Shown here piece after piece: positions 33,613 through 41,423 of a stretch of 64,000 nt of DNA. The notes under the pieces are model-generated. The model saw only the letters and a list, made by a program, of their open reading frames with translations, did no database searches and was not told the DNA's origin. The position numbers and the translations under genes were made by a program. The stretch spans positions 1 to 64,000 of the forward strand of contig NZ_SUHQ01000017.1 in the NCBI RefSeq assembly GCF_004962245.1. The letters run 5' to 3'. The stretch's first letter is position 1, and each line of letters begins with the position of its first letter. Origin of the DNA: Mesorhizobium sp. (GTDB taxonomy: Bacteria > Pseudomonadota > Alphaproteobacteria > Rhizobiales > Rhizobiaceae).

Positions 33613-34200
33613 ATGTATCCGCTCGTCTACATCGCGCGCCACGGCCAGACGGAGTGGAACGCCGAGTCCCGGCTGCAGGGGCAGGCCGACACCGATCTCA
33701 ACGCGCTCGGCCGCGAGCAGGCCAGCCGCAACGGGCGCCGGCTGGCCGAACTCGTCCATAACCCCCAGGATTTCGACTTTGTCGCGAGCCCGATGCGGCG
33801 CACACGCGAAACGATGGAGCGCCTGCGCACGGCGATGAAGCTCGATCCGTACGCCTATCGTACCGAGCCGCTCCTCGTAGAGTTGAGCTTTGGCGACTGG
33901 CAGGGTTTCACCTTTGCCGAACTCAAGGCGAAGGATCCCGGTTCGACAAGGCAACGCCGCCTCGACAAATGGAATTTCCAACCGCCCGGCGAGGGCGCCG
34001 AAAGCTATCAGATGCTGCTCGAACGGGTAAAACCCTGGTTCGATGCGCTGGACCGCCAGACGGTCTGCGTGACCCACGGCGGCATCGTGCGTGCCCTGTT
34101 CCGCGTGGTGCTGGGAATGCCCGAGGAAGAAGCCGCAAACCTGGATGTGCCTCAGGATCGCTTGCTCAGGCTGGAGGGCCAGCGCCTGGAGTGGCTCTAG
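33613..34200 (+). CDS. Histidine phosphatase family protein
   Basis: A 195-residue phosphoglycerate-mutase-like phosphatase. The catalytic RHG motif is in YIARHGQTEWN; ASPMRRTRETMERL and CVTHGGIVRALFRVVLG complete the active site. Substrate cannot be assigned from sequence. ATG at 33613 is preferred over the adjacent TTG at 33610. Downstream of fabI, possibly co-transcribed. Confidence 0.9.
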   Translation: MYPLVYIARHGQTEWNAESRLQGQADTDLNALGREQASRNGRRLAELVHNPQDFDFVASPMRRTRETMERLRTAMKLDPYAYRTEPLLVELSFGDWQGFTFAELKAKDPGSTRQRRLDKWNFQPPGEGAESYQMLLERVKPWFDALDRQTVCVTHGGIVRALFRVVLGMPEEEAANLDVPQDRLLRLEGQRLEWL

Positions 34201-34308
34201 GGGTCAAAATCCAATCACTCTGAACGACTGAGTTCAACCCTACGTCGTTGCCATGCGAGGCACGAAGGTCTTGAAAGGGTTACTAAGCGGTCCTCGCTCT
34301 TCGTAAGA

Positions 34309-36378
34309 TCACCGGGACAGACCTGGCATTCCCAAGATGTGCTGGCGCTCCGGCTTTGTGAGCGCAGCGGTATGGTGGGCGTGGTCCTGGACGGCGGCCC
34401 GGGTGGCTTCGGGTTTGGCTGGCTGCCCAACAGGACGCCGGTCAAATGCCGGTGTGACGCTGTCAAGAGCACTTGGAATGCGGCGTGAAATATCGCGCCA
34501 ATGCGAGGCATATTGATAGATGGCCACCGTATCGTCGACTGCTTCCTCATCGATAGCGTCTTGCCGCACCACCTCGTCACCCTTCAGCTGGACGATCTGC
34601 TTTTTGGGCTCAAGGATAGTCGTGCGACCATGCAGGATCATCGCCACCCTCTCGTAGTTGGAGATGTAGACCGGCCGCTCGGCTTCGTCCGCATTGATGA
34701 GGTCGTCGCCGAAGAAGCGGCTGCGATAACTGGCGTGCAACATGGCGAGCAGCGACGGCGCGATATCGACCTGGCTCGCCAAGCGGTCGATCCGCCGGGG
34801 GTCGACAAAGCCCGGCGACCAGATGATGCATGGTATGTGGTACTTATTCATGTCGAGTTCGATCTTGCCGGCGACGCTTGCCGTATGGTCGGCGACGAAA
34901 ACGAATACTGTGTCCTTGAACCACGGTCTCGCCGCGGCTTTGTTCACCAGCTCGCCAATCGCATAGTCGGAATATTTGACCGCCCCGTCGCGACCACCTG
35001 GCGACGGGATATCGATTGCACCGTCCGGATAGGTGAATGGTCGGTGGTTCGACGTGGTCATGACGAAGCTGAAGAAGTTCTTGCCTTCCGTCACCGAGGC
35101 GTCGGCCTGGCGGATCACCTCGTCATAGAGAACCTCGTCGCTGACCCCCCACGCGTTGGCAAAATGCACATTGGCAGCGTTCATCGTGCCGCGGTCGACA
35201 ATGCCGAAGCCGTTGCCGGAGAAGAACGCATTCATGTTGTCGAAATAGCCGTAGCCGCCATAGATGAAGCGCGTGTCGTAACCGGAATCCTGGAACACCG
35301 AGCCAATGGTGAAGAGATTGTCGCTGCCCGGGCGACGCAGGATCGATTGCCCCGGGGTCGGCGGGACTGAAAGCGCAATCGCTTCCAGCCCGCGCACTGT
35401 GCGCGTGCCCGTCGCTCGCATTTCCGTGAAAAGCAGACCTTCGGACGCCAGCCGGTCGAGATTGGGCGTCAGCCGTTTCGGATTTCCAAAGGCGCCCAGG
35501 AACTCGGCACTCATGCTTTCCATCCCGACCAGGATGACGTTCTTGCGCAGCATCGGGCCCTCGGCCCGGATGTCGCGTGTGACGTCGTTCAGGTTGGCAC
35601 TTTCGAACGGCTCGTGGTTTTCGGCCAAAAGGTCGCGCGCCCGTTCGGCCGCCTGCTTCTCGGGCAAGGTCCGGTAGAAATTCGCGAAATCGATCTCATT
35701 CGAGAAGAAAGCGCTGACCAAACCATAGAGACCGTTGCCGCCGAGTTCGCGGGCGACCGCGCTCGGCATCGGCCGTGTGATCGAATCGGGCGTCAGCAAC
35801 ACGCTCGCGACGGCCGCTCCTGTTGTCGCCGCGAAAACCGCCAGGCGGTTCATAAAAGGCGGATGTGGCGCGAACCCTGCCGTCACCTGACGGCGCAACA
35901 GAAAGGTGCCGCTGATTGCCAACAAGCCGATGCCAGCAAGCAGCGGCACGACCGGATAGCTCTCCATGATGTTCTGGATCACTTCCTGCGTGTAGACCAG
36001 ATAGTCGACCGCAATGAAATTGAAACGCGTCGTGAACTCATCCCAGAAGAAATATTCGCCAACCCCCTGCATGACCGTCAGGAACAGGAAGAGTGCGAAA
36101 ACTAAGAGCCCGACCGCACGATCGAACCGCTTTCCGGCCCACGAGGCCGGCAGGAGAAGAGGGAAGACGAGGAAGACCGCGAGGATTGGAAGCAGCGTGA
36201 TGATGTCGAACCAGAATCCGGTGAGAAACGGAACCATCCAATCCAGCGGATCGAGCGAAAGATTGCCAATTGAGACCACGGTCAAACCAAGCCGGATCAG
36301 GACCTGTGCGGCGAGAAAGAGCAGGACGAACGGCCTTAGGCGGCAGAAAATCGCATGGACCGATTGGGCAAAAGTCAT
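34309..36378 (-). CDS. LtaS/OpgB-type envelope phosphotransferase
   Basis: A 689-residue inner-membrane enzyme: about five N-terminal membrane segments (to about residue 200) and a large periplasmic alkaline-phosphatase-superfamily domain (about 255-620). The metal site and nucleophile are in ILVGMESMSAEFLGAFG, GTRTVRGLEAI (Thr nucleophile) and VFVADHTAS. In Gram-negatives this family includes phosphoglycerol transferases for periplasmic glucans (OpgB; CgmB in Sinorhizobium) and phosphoethanolamine transferases. The ATG at 36378 has GGAG upstream. It ends the operon PepSY - cytochrome b561 - small protein - transferase, divergent from a two-component system. Exact donor and acceptor cannot be read here. 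Confidence 0.87.
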   Translation of the reverse strand: MTFAQSVHAIFCRLRPFVLLFLAAQVLIRLGLTVVSIGNLSLDPLDWMVPFLTGFWFDIITLLPILAVFLVFPLLLPASWAGKRFDRAVGLLVFALFLFLTVMQGVGEYFFWDEFTTRFNFIAVDYLVYTQEVIQNIMESYPVVPLLAGIGLLAISGTFLLRRQVTAGFAPHPPFMNRLAVFAATTGAAVASVLLTPDSITRPMPSAVARELGGNGLYGLVSAFFSNEIDFANFYRTLPEKQAAERARDLLAENHEPFESANLNDVTRDIRAEGPMLRKNVILVGMESMSAEFLGAFGNPKRLTPNLDRLASEGLLFTEMRATGTRTVRGLEAIALSVPPTPGQSILRRPGSDNLFTIGSVFQDSGYDTRFIYGGYGYFDNMNAFFSGNGFGIVDRGTMNAANVHFANAWGVSDEVLYDEVIRQADASVTEGKNFFSFVMTTSNHRPFTYPDGAIDIPSPGGRDGAVKYSDYAIGELVNKAAARPWFKDTVFVFVADHTASVAGKIELDMNKYHIPCIIWSPGFVDPRRIDRLASQVDIAPSLLAMLHASYRSRFFGDDLINADEAERPVYISNYERVAMILHGRTTILEPKKQIVQLKGDEVVRQDAIDEEAVDDTVAIYQYASHWRDISRRIPSALDSVTPAFDRRPVGQPAKPEATRAAVQDHAHHTAALTKPERQHILGMPGLSR

Positions 36379-36563
36379 GGCGAAACTCCGAACGGATTCT
36401 GAGTTTCTGGGCACTTGTGCCTCACCCGGACGTCTGATGAGCAGCGGGCGTTCAAGTGCCTGCGGTCATGCGACAGATCGGGTGGCAGCAGCAAAAAGCT
36501 CAGGGCCAGTGCAATCGGCCCGAAAAGAAGGCCGACCCGAACAAAGCTCCTGTATCGGTGCAT
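36375..36563 (-). CDS. Possible small membrane protein in the transferase operon
   Basis: A 62-residue frame with one hydrophobic helix (VGLLFGPIALALSFLLLPP) near the N terminus and a polar Arg/His/Cys-rich tail. Its stop overlaps the transferase start by four bases (ATGA), a strong sign of coupling, and GGAA sits close upstream of its ATG. The tail composition is not very protein-like, so it may also be a chance frame. Confidence 0.45.
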   Translation of the reverse strand: MHRYRSFVRVGLLFGPIALALSFLLLPPDLSHDRRHLNARCSSDVRVRHKCPETQNPFGVSP

Positions 36564-36630
36564 TCCAGTTCCAGCTCAGAAAGATTGTGCAATACGGACG
36601 CCGCGCTTGCCGCGCCCGGAGGATTTCCTG

Positions 36631-37170
36631 TCAAGCGACATCGCCGGGTTCAGGAGCGGGCTTGCGCCCAGTGATCATGGCGCGCACGAGGTTCTCGCTG
36701 TGACGCAAGCTTCCCAAGACGACGCCGCCGACATGAAGCGCGACCAGAGCCAGCATGACGTTAGCCAGCATCTCATGTGTCTCCTCGACCCATTCGATGC
36801 CCCAAAAGGCGTCAGTCGTTTGTAGCCAGCCCGTGCCGGCAACGAGTACCGTCGAAGTCAACAAGGCAACAACCATCAATGCTCCCAACGGATTGTGGCC
36901 AAGAAAGCGCGCTTCGCGATTGAAGATCACATCCTTGGTGTAGGAGAGTGTCTCCCTCGGACCGCGGATGAATTGCGTGAAGCGAGCATATCGCGACCCG
37001 GCGAAACCTATCGCCAGCCGGAACGTGATGAGTGCTGCCGCCGCATAGCCGGCCCATTCATGCAGGTCCTTGATTTCGTCGGCAGATAACCACGCCACCG
37101 CAAAGCTGGCCACGAGGCTCCAGTGGAAGATCCGAACGCACGGATCCCAGACGTTCACGGTGGCGCGCAT
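36631..37170 (-). CDS. Cytochrome b561-type diheme membrane protein
   Basis: A 179-residue protein with four hydrophobic segments. Histidines in VRIFHWSLVASF, LHEWAGYAAAALITFRL, WVEETHEMLANV and VALHVGGVVLGSL are the expected heme b ligands. Family members move electrons across or within the inner membrane. The gene follows the PepSY gene by four bases and precedes the envelope transferase gene on the same strand. Partner and electron source unknown. Confidence 0.88.
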   Translation of the reverse strand: MRATVNVWDPCVRIFHWSLVASFAVAWLSADEIKDLHEWAGYAAAALITFRLAIGFAGSRYARFTQFIRGPRETLSYTKDVIFNREARFLGHNPLGALMVVALLTSTVLVAGTGWLQTTDAFWGIEWVEETHEMLANVMLALVALHVGGVVLGSLRHSENLVRAMITGRKPAPEPGDVA

Positions 37171-37174
37171 CGGT

Positions 37175-37444
37175 TCAGCCTTCGCTCTCACCGTCCACAC
37201 GCTTGAAGGTTTTGGGATCGAAGTACGCTTCGACCTTGTTTCCCTTCGAATCCACGGCATAAGCCTCGTAGCAACCGTCCTCCGTCTTGATCGAGCGGAT
37301 CTGCCATCCATCAGCTTCAAGCTTGGTTTGTAGCGCTTCGCGCGGTTGCCATTCGGCGACCGGCACATTGCATTTCTCGCCGGCCAGTGCAGCGCCGGCG
37401 GCAGTCACGTTCAGAAAAAGGGCTCCGATCAGGATGTTCTTCAT
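37175..37444 (-). CDS. Small exported PepSY-domain protein
   Basis: An 89-residue protein: signal peptide (MKNILIGALFLNVTAAGAALA) then a single PepSY domain (WQPREALQTKLEADGWQIRSIKTEDGCYEAYAVDSKGNKVEAYFDPKTFKRV). GGAG stands eight bases before the ATG. PepSY proteins are thought to regulate or chaperone partners in the envelope; pairing with cytochrome b561 and a two-component system is a recurrent arrangement. First gene of the operon. Confidence 0.88.
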   Translation of the reverse strand: MKNILIGALFLNVTAAGAALAGEKCNVPVAEWQPREALQTKLEADGWQIRSIKTEDGCYEAYAVDSKGNKVEAYFDPKTFKRVDGESEG

Positions 37445-37494
37445 TGGGGGTCTCCATTGGGTTGTTCCAATGCCGGCCCTTCTGGCAGCCGTAG

Positions 37495-37511
37495 CTGACA
37501 GCAACCTGAAA
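37495..37511 (-). promoter_or_regulatory. TCAG direct repeat before the PepSY operon
   Basis: On the minus strand TTTCAGGTTGC is followed by TGTCAGC: two TCAG cores exactly 11 bp apart, the spacing bound by OmpR-family regulators. It lies 51 bp before the PepSY start. A matching pair in the opposite orientation precedes the response-regulator gene. Confidence 0.6.
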
Positions 37512-37538
37512 GCCTCCGTCGATGTTGCGCGACGGCGA

Positions 37539-37556
37539 TTCAGCGTGGCGTCAGGT
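37539..37556 (+). promoter_or_regulatory. TCAG direct repeat before the response-regulator gene
   Basis: TTCAGCGTGGC then GTCAGGT: TCAG cores at 37540 and 37551, again 11 bp apart. A -10-like TATAAG follows at 37564-37569. Consistent with autoregulation by the OmpR-family regulator. Confidence 0.6.
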
Positions 37557-37609
37557 TCTGTCGTATAAGGGAAGAGTCTGCCCCTCGACCTGGAACCTCG
37601 ACACACCTG

Positions 37610-38269
37610 ATGCGAATACTGCTCATCGAAGACGACAAGGCCATTGGCAGTGCTGTGCGCGAACATGCGGCGGCGGATGGCCACGCGGTCGACTGGGCCA
37701 GGACCCTGTCAGCAGCGCGCGATTACGCTGCTGTTGCCTCCTACGGGCTTGTCCTTCTTGACCTTCACTTGCCGGACGGTAACGGCATCGACTACTTGCG
37801 CGAGACACGGAAACGGCTGGATATGGCTCCCGTAATTATTCTGACCGCCCGCGATCAGATCTCGGATCGTATCGAGGGGCTCAACGCAGGTGCCGACGAC
37901 TACCTGGTCAAGCCGTTCGATCTTGGCGAACTCTCCGCGCGCATCCATGCCGTGGCCCGTCGCTATGGGCTCCGTCCGGAACCTACGTTTTCTCTCGGGA
38001 CGCTGATCATAGTGCCGGCCGAGCGACGCATCGACCGCAACGGCCAGGCAGTCGACTTGACTGCGCGCGAATGGGCGGTGCTTGACTGCCTGATGCAGCG
38101 CCCTGGTGCAATCGTGTCGAAGACGCAGATCGAGGACGCGCTCTATTCTTTCGGTTCGGAGGTCGCGAGCAATGCTGTGGAGGTCTATGTCAGCCGGCTC
38201 CGCAGAAAGATCGGCGCGGACCGAATAGCGACCGTGCGCGGCGTCGGGTACAGGCTCGCGGACACATGA
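37610..38269 (+). CDS. OmpR-family response regulator
   Basis: A 219-residue regulator: receiver domain with acidic pair D8/D9, phosphorylation site D50 (VLLDLHLPDG), T78 and K100 (DDYLVKPFD), and a C-terminal winged helix (about 130-218, VEVYVSRLRRKIGADRIATVRGVGYRL). It overlaps the sensor kinase gene by four bases. The divergent PepSY-cytochrome b561-transferase operon and the TCAG repeats in between are its probable targets. Confidence 0.94.
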   Translation: MRILLIEDDKAIGSAVREHAAADGHAVDWARTLSAARDYAAVASYGLVLLDLHLPDGNGIDYLRETRKRLDMAPVIILTARDQISDRIEGLNAGADDYLVKPFDLGELSARIHAVARRYGLRPEPTFSLGTLIIVPAERRIDRNGQAVDLTAREWAVLDCLMQRPGAIVSKTQIEDALYSFGSEVASNAVEVYVSRLRRKIGADRIATVRGVGYRLADT

Positions 38270-39597
38270 TGAGGTCGGCCAGCATGACGCGCAAGCTGAT
38301 GCTGTGGCTGGGCGGCGCAACGCTCCTGTTTTGGGTTTGCGCCGCCACCTTCGGCGCGCTCGTGATGCGCGAGGAGTTCGACGAGGTCTTCGACAGCGCG
38401 CTGCAGGAAACGGCGCAGCGCCTGATGCCGCTCGTGGTCGATGATCTGTTTCAGCGCGCGCATTCCCCGGACCCGCGTCGCATGGGCGACGGCGTGCTCG
38501 AGCATGAAGAGTATCTAACCTACCAGGTTCGCGATCGTGAGGGGCGTGTACTGATGCATTCGCATGACGCGCCGGCGCAACCGTTCGACGCGCCGTTGGG
38601 TCGCGGTTTCTGGGACACTGCCACGCGCCGCATCTATACGGAGGAGGCCGTCAGCGGCACGCTGTTTCTTCAGATTGCCGATCCGCTCGCTCATCGCCGC
38701 GAAGCGACCATCGAAGGCGCGCTGTCGCTTGTCCTTCCGCTCCTCGTGCTTGCGCCTTTGAGCATGGCCGTCATCTGGATCGTGATCCGGCGGGCGCTGG
38801 GGCCGATCGAAGTACTGCGACGGGAGATCGGAGCGCGCGACGGCGGCAATCTCTCCCCGATGGGAATGATCGGTCTCCCGGTCGAATTGGGCACCATCGC
38901 CGCCTCTGTCGACCGCCTTCTCGAACGTCTGCGGATGGCCCTCGACGCCGAGCGCGAGTTCGCCGCCAACAGTGCACATGAGTTGCGCACACCGATCGCG
39001 GGCGCGCTCGCTCAAACGCAGAGGCTGATCGCTGAGCTTCCCCAGGGCGCGGCGAAAGCGCGGGCCCGTGGCATCGAGACATCTCTGTCAAGTCTCGGCC
39101 ATCTCGTCGAAAAACTGCTTCAGCTTGCGCGGGCCGAATCGGGAATCGGCATCGCAGATCATGCGATCGATCTCGTCCCGGCGGTCCGGCTGGTCGTGGA
39201 GGACTTCAGGCGAAGGCCGGAAAATGCCGGACGACTGATTCTCGATATCGACGGCAGCGGCACGTTGATACGCAAGGTCGACGTCGACGCCTTCGCTATC
39301 GTCCTTCGCAACTTGATAGAGAATGCGCTTATTCATGGACTGCCCGATACCCCGGTAACAGTTTCCGCCCGTATTGACGGAACCATCGCCATCGCAAACG
39401 CGGGGCCGGTGATCCCAGTTGCAGAGCTTCAGGCATTGACCAAGCGATTCAAGCGTGGCGCGACCACAGCGACGGGCTCAGGCCTTGGTCTGGCCATCGC
39501 TGCGATGCTCATCCAGCGAATGGGTGCCAACCTCGAACTTGCGTCGCCTGCTCGTGGTCGCGAGAACGGTTTTGAGGCAACAATTCGCATCCCTTGA
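38266..39597 (+). CDS. Two-component sensor histidine kinase
   Basis: A 443-residue kinase: membrane segment at about 11-33, a periplasmic domain (34-150), a second segment at about 152-176, HAMP, then the phosphoacceptor H238 in SAHELRTPIAGALAQ and an ATPase domain (NLIENALIHG, GSGLGLAIAAML). Architecture matches QseC/PmrB-type kinases. The start overlaps the regulator stop (ATGATG cluster). The periplasmic ligand is unknown. Confidence 0.93.
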   Translation: MMRSASMTRKLMLWLGGATLLFWVCAATFGALVMREEFDEVFDSALQETAQRLMPLVVDDLFQRAHSPDPRRMGDGVLEHEEYLTYQVRDREGRVLMHSHDAPAQPFDAPLGRGFWDTATRRIYTEEAVSGTLFLQIADPLAHRREATIEGALSLVLPLLVLAPLSMAVIWIVIRRALGPIEVLRREIGARDGGNLSPMGMIGLPVELGTIAASVDRLLERLRMALDAEREFAANSAHELRTPIAGALAQTQRLIAELPQGAAKARARGIETSLSSLGHLVEKLLQLARAESGIGIADHAIDLVPAVRLVVEDFRRRPENAGRLILDIDGSGTLIRKVDVDAFAIVLRNLIENALIHGLPDTPVTVSARIDGTIAIANAGPVIPVAELQALTKRFKRGATTATGSGLGLAIAAMLIQRMGANLELASPARGRENGFEATIRIP

Positions 39598-39678
39598 TGA
39601 TATATTGCTCGAGCGCGACCTTCGGGGAAGGCTCGCCCTTCTCGGTAGTTTTTTCGGGATGGATCAGCCGGAAAGGCT

Positions 39679-39942
39679 CTATTCGGCTGAACCGCTGTCC
39701 GGCAGTTGCATGTCGGTGATGACGTTTTCGCCGTTTGTCTCGTCGTAGGCGATCACGATATCCATGCCGGGTTTCAGCGCCTCGATATCGGTTTCGGCAT
39801 TCAGCTTGTAGGATTTGCCGTCGTCGAGTGTCAGCGTCAACGTGTCCTTGTCGATCTCTTTGATCAGGCCTTCGGTCTGGCCGGCGAAGGCGGCGGTGGA
39901 AATCAGCAATGTGGCGGCAACGGCGCCGATCAGGATACGCAT
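39679..39942 (-). CDS. DUF1344 family exported protein
   Basis: An 87-residue protein with a signal peptide (MRILIGAVAATLLISTAAFA) and the DUF1344 domain (GLIKEIDKDTLTLTLDDGKSYKLNAETDIEALKPGMDIVIAYDE), a small beta domain of unknown function common in rhizobia. GAGG serves the ATG at 39942. It is convergent with the histidine kinase gene. Confidence 0.85.
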   Translation of the reverse strand: MRILIGAVAATLLISTAAFAGQTEGLIKEIDKDTLTLTLDDGKSYKLNAETDIEALKPGMDIVIAYDETNGENVITDMQLPDSGSAE

Positions 39943-40090
39943 CATCGTCCTCTTATCATTGCGCCGCCACGGTGGCGGCGGGGGGTGTTCAACAGACGGG
40001 TCGAGGGAAGCAGAAACCAATCGAATGTGTCAAAACTAAATCCGCCAGATCACAGTTTGACCACTGCGGGAAACGCCAATAGAAGGCAGA

Positions 40091-40195
40091 CTACAGTGCC
40101 GCGCGTTGTCTTGGACGCGCAAAGGACGCTGTAGCACTTTTTGATTTTGCGCATGATCCTTTCCGAAAATCGCTCCGATTTCGGGTCATGCGCAA
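40091..40195. repeat. Dispersed rhizobial mosaic repeat upstream of aroC
   Basis: Two blocks. 40091-40136 (TTGGACGCGCAAAGGACGCT then GTAGCACTT) matches the block at 48112-48165 before dxs. 40147-40195 is an inverted repeat (TTGCGCATGA...TCATGCGCAA) with an inner CCGAAA...TTTCGG stem. Such mosaic elements (compare the RIME class) are widespread in rhizobia. It ends 32 bp before the aroC start. Confidence 0.75.
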
Positions 40196-40226
40196 AGCCG
40201 GCTCCGATGCCGGCAGGGCTGGTTTC

Positions 40227-41336
40227 ATGTCTCACAACACGTTTGGCCATCTTTTCCGTGTCACCACCTGGGGCGAAAGCCATGGCGCAGCGCTCGGCTG
40301 CGTGGTCGACGGCTGTCCGCCCGGCGTCCGCTTCACGCGTGCGGAGATTCAGGCCGAACTCGACAGGCGCCGCCCTGGTCAATCGCGTTTTGTCACGCAG
40401 CGCCGCGAACCCGACGACGTCAAGATCCTGTCCGGCTTCATCCTTGATGAGGATGGCGAGACCATGATCACCACCGGCACGCCGGTGTCGATGATGATCG
40501 AGAATGTCGACCAGCGCTCCAAGGACTATGGCGAGATCGCCCGCCAGTACCGGCCGGGTCATGCCGATTATACCTACGAGACCAAATACGGCCTGCGCGA
40601 TCATCGCGGCGGCGGCCGCTCTTCGGCCCGCGAGACGGCGGCGCGGGTGGCGGCCGGAGCCTTGGCCCGCAAGGTCGTGCCCGGAATGATCGTGCGCGGC
40701 GCGCTGGTGTCGATGGGCGAAAAACGAATAGACCGCGCCAACTGGAACTGGAATTTCGTTAGCGACGCCGAAAATCCGTTCTTCACGCCCGATCCGGCAT
40801 CGGTCGCCATCTTTGCCGCGTACCTCGACGGCATCCGCAAGGCGGGTTCGTCGGTCGGCGCGGTCATCGAGATCGTCGCCGATGGCGTTCCGGCAGGTCT
40901 CGGCGCGCCGATCTACGCCAAGCTTGACCAGGACATTGCCTCGGGCCTGATGTCGATCAATGCCGTCAAGGGTGTCGAGATCGGCAACGGCTTCGAGGCC
41001 GCCCGCATAACCGGCGAAGAGAACGCTGACGAGATGCGCATGGGTAATGACGGTAAGCCGATCTTCCTGTCCAACAATGCCGGCGGCATTCTTGGCGGCA
41101 TCTCGACCGGCCAGGCGATCGTCGCGCGCTTCGCCGTCAAGCCGACCTCGTCGATCCTGACCCCGCGAAAGTCGATCGACAAAGACGGCAACGACGTCGA
41201 GATCATGACCAAGGGCAGACACGATCCATGTGTCGGCATCCGCGCCGTGCCGATCGGCGAAGCGATGGTTGCCTGCGCCATTGCCGATCACTATCTGCGT
41301 CATAGGGGACAAACGGGGAGGGCAGTAGGGGAGTAG
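40227..41336 (+). CDS. aroC: Chorismate synthase
   Basis: Converts EPSP to chorismate, final step of the shikimate pathway; needs reduced FMN. The 369-residue product starts MSHNTFGHLFRVTTWGESHGAALGCVVDG and has RPGHADYTYETKYGLRDHRGGGRSSARETAARVAAGALA in pieces, plus SNNAGGILGGISTGQ. ATG 40227 matches the family; no good ribosome binding site is seen, perhaps because repeat sequence lies just upstream. The last residues (GQTGRAVGE) come from a repeat-like purine-rich tract. Confidence 0.95.
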   Translation: MSHNTFGHLFRVTTWGESHGAALGCVVDGCPPGVRFTRAEIQAELDRRRPGQSRFVTQRREPDDVKILSGFILDEDGETMITTGTPVSMMIENVDQRSKDYGEIARQYRPGHADYTYETKYGLRDHRGGGRSSARETAARVAAGALARKVVPGMIVRGALVSMGEKRIDRANWNWNFVSDAENPFFTPDPASVAIFAAYLDGIRKAGSSVGAVIEIVADGVPAGLGAPIYAKLDQDIASGLMSINAVKGVEIGNGFEAARITGEENADEMRMGNDGKPIFLSNNAGGILGGISTGQAIVARFAVKPTSSILTPRKSIDKDGNDVEIMTKGRHDPCVGIRAVPIGEAMVACAIADHYLRHRGQTGRAVGE

Positions 41337-41410
41337 GGCAATATGTTGCGCTGTCGGCCGTTTTTTCCTTTTCCCTGTTCCCTTACTGCCCTATTCCCCT
41401 ACTCCCCTAG
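41315..41410. repeat. Purine/pyrimidine-rich inverted repeat at the aroC-ribB junction
   Basis: GGGGAGTAGGG (41328-41338) is complementary to CCCTACTCCCC (41397-41407); the arms are surrounded by further AGTAGGG-type iterations. The left arm includes the aroC stop codon, the right arm ends just before ribB. It may be a small mobile repeat that extended the end of aroC. Confidence 0.7.
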
Positions 41411-41423
41411 CTAGCGAGCGCCC

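Noticed and set aside
41337..41423. Possible FMN (RFN) riboswitch before ribB
   Set aside because: The leader holds a pyrimidine-rich tract and an inverted repeat but none of the conserved RFN element sequence.
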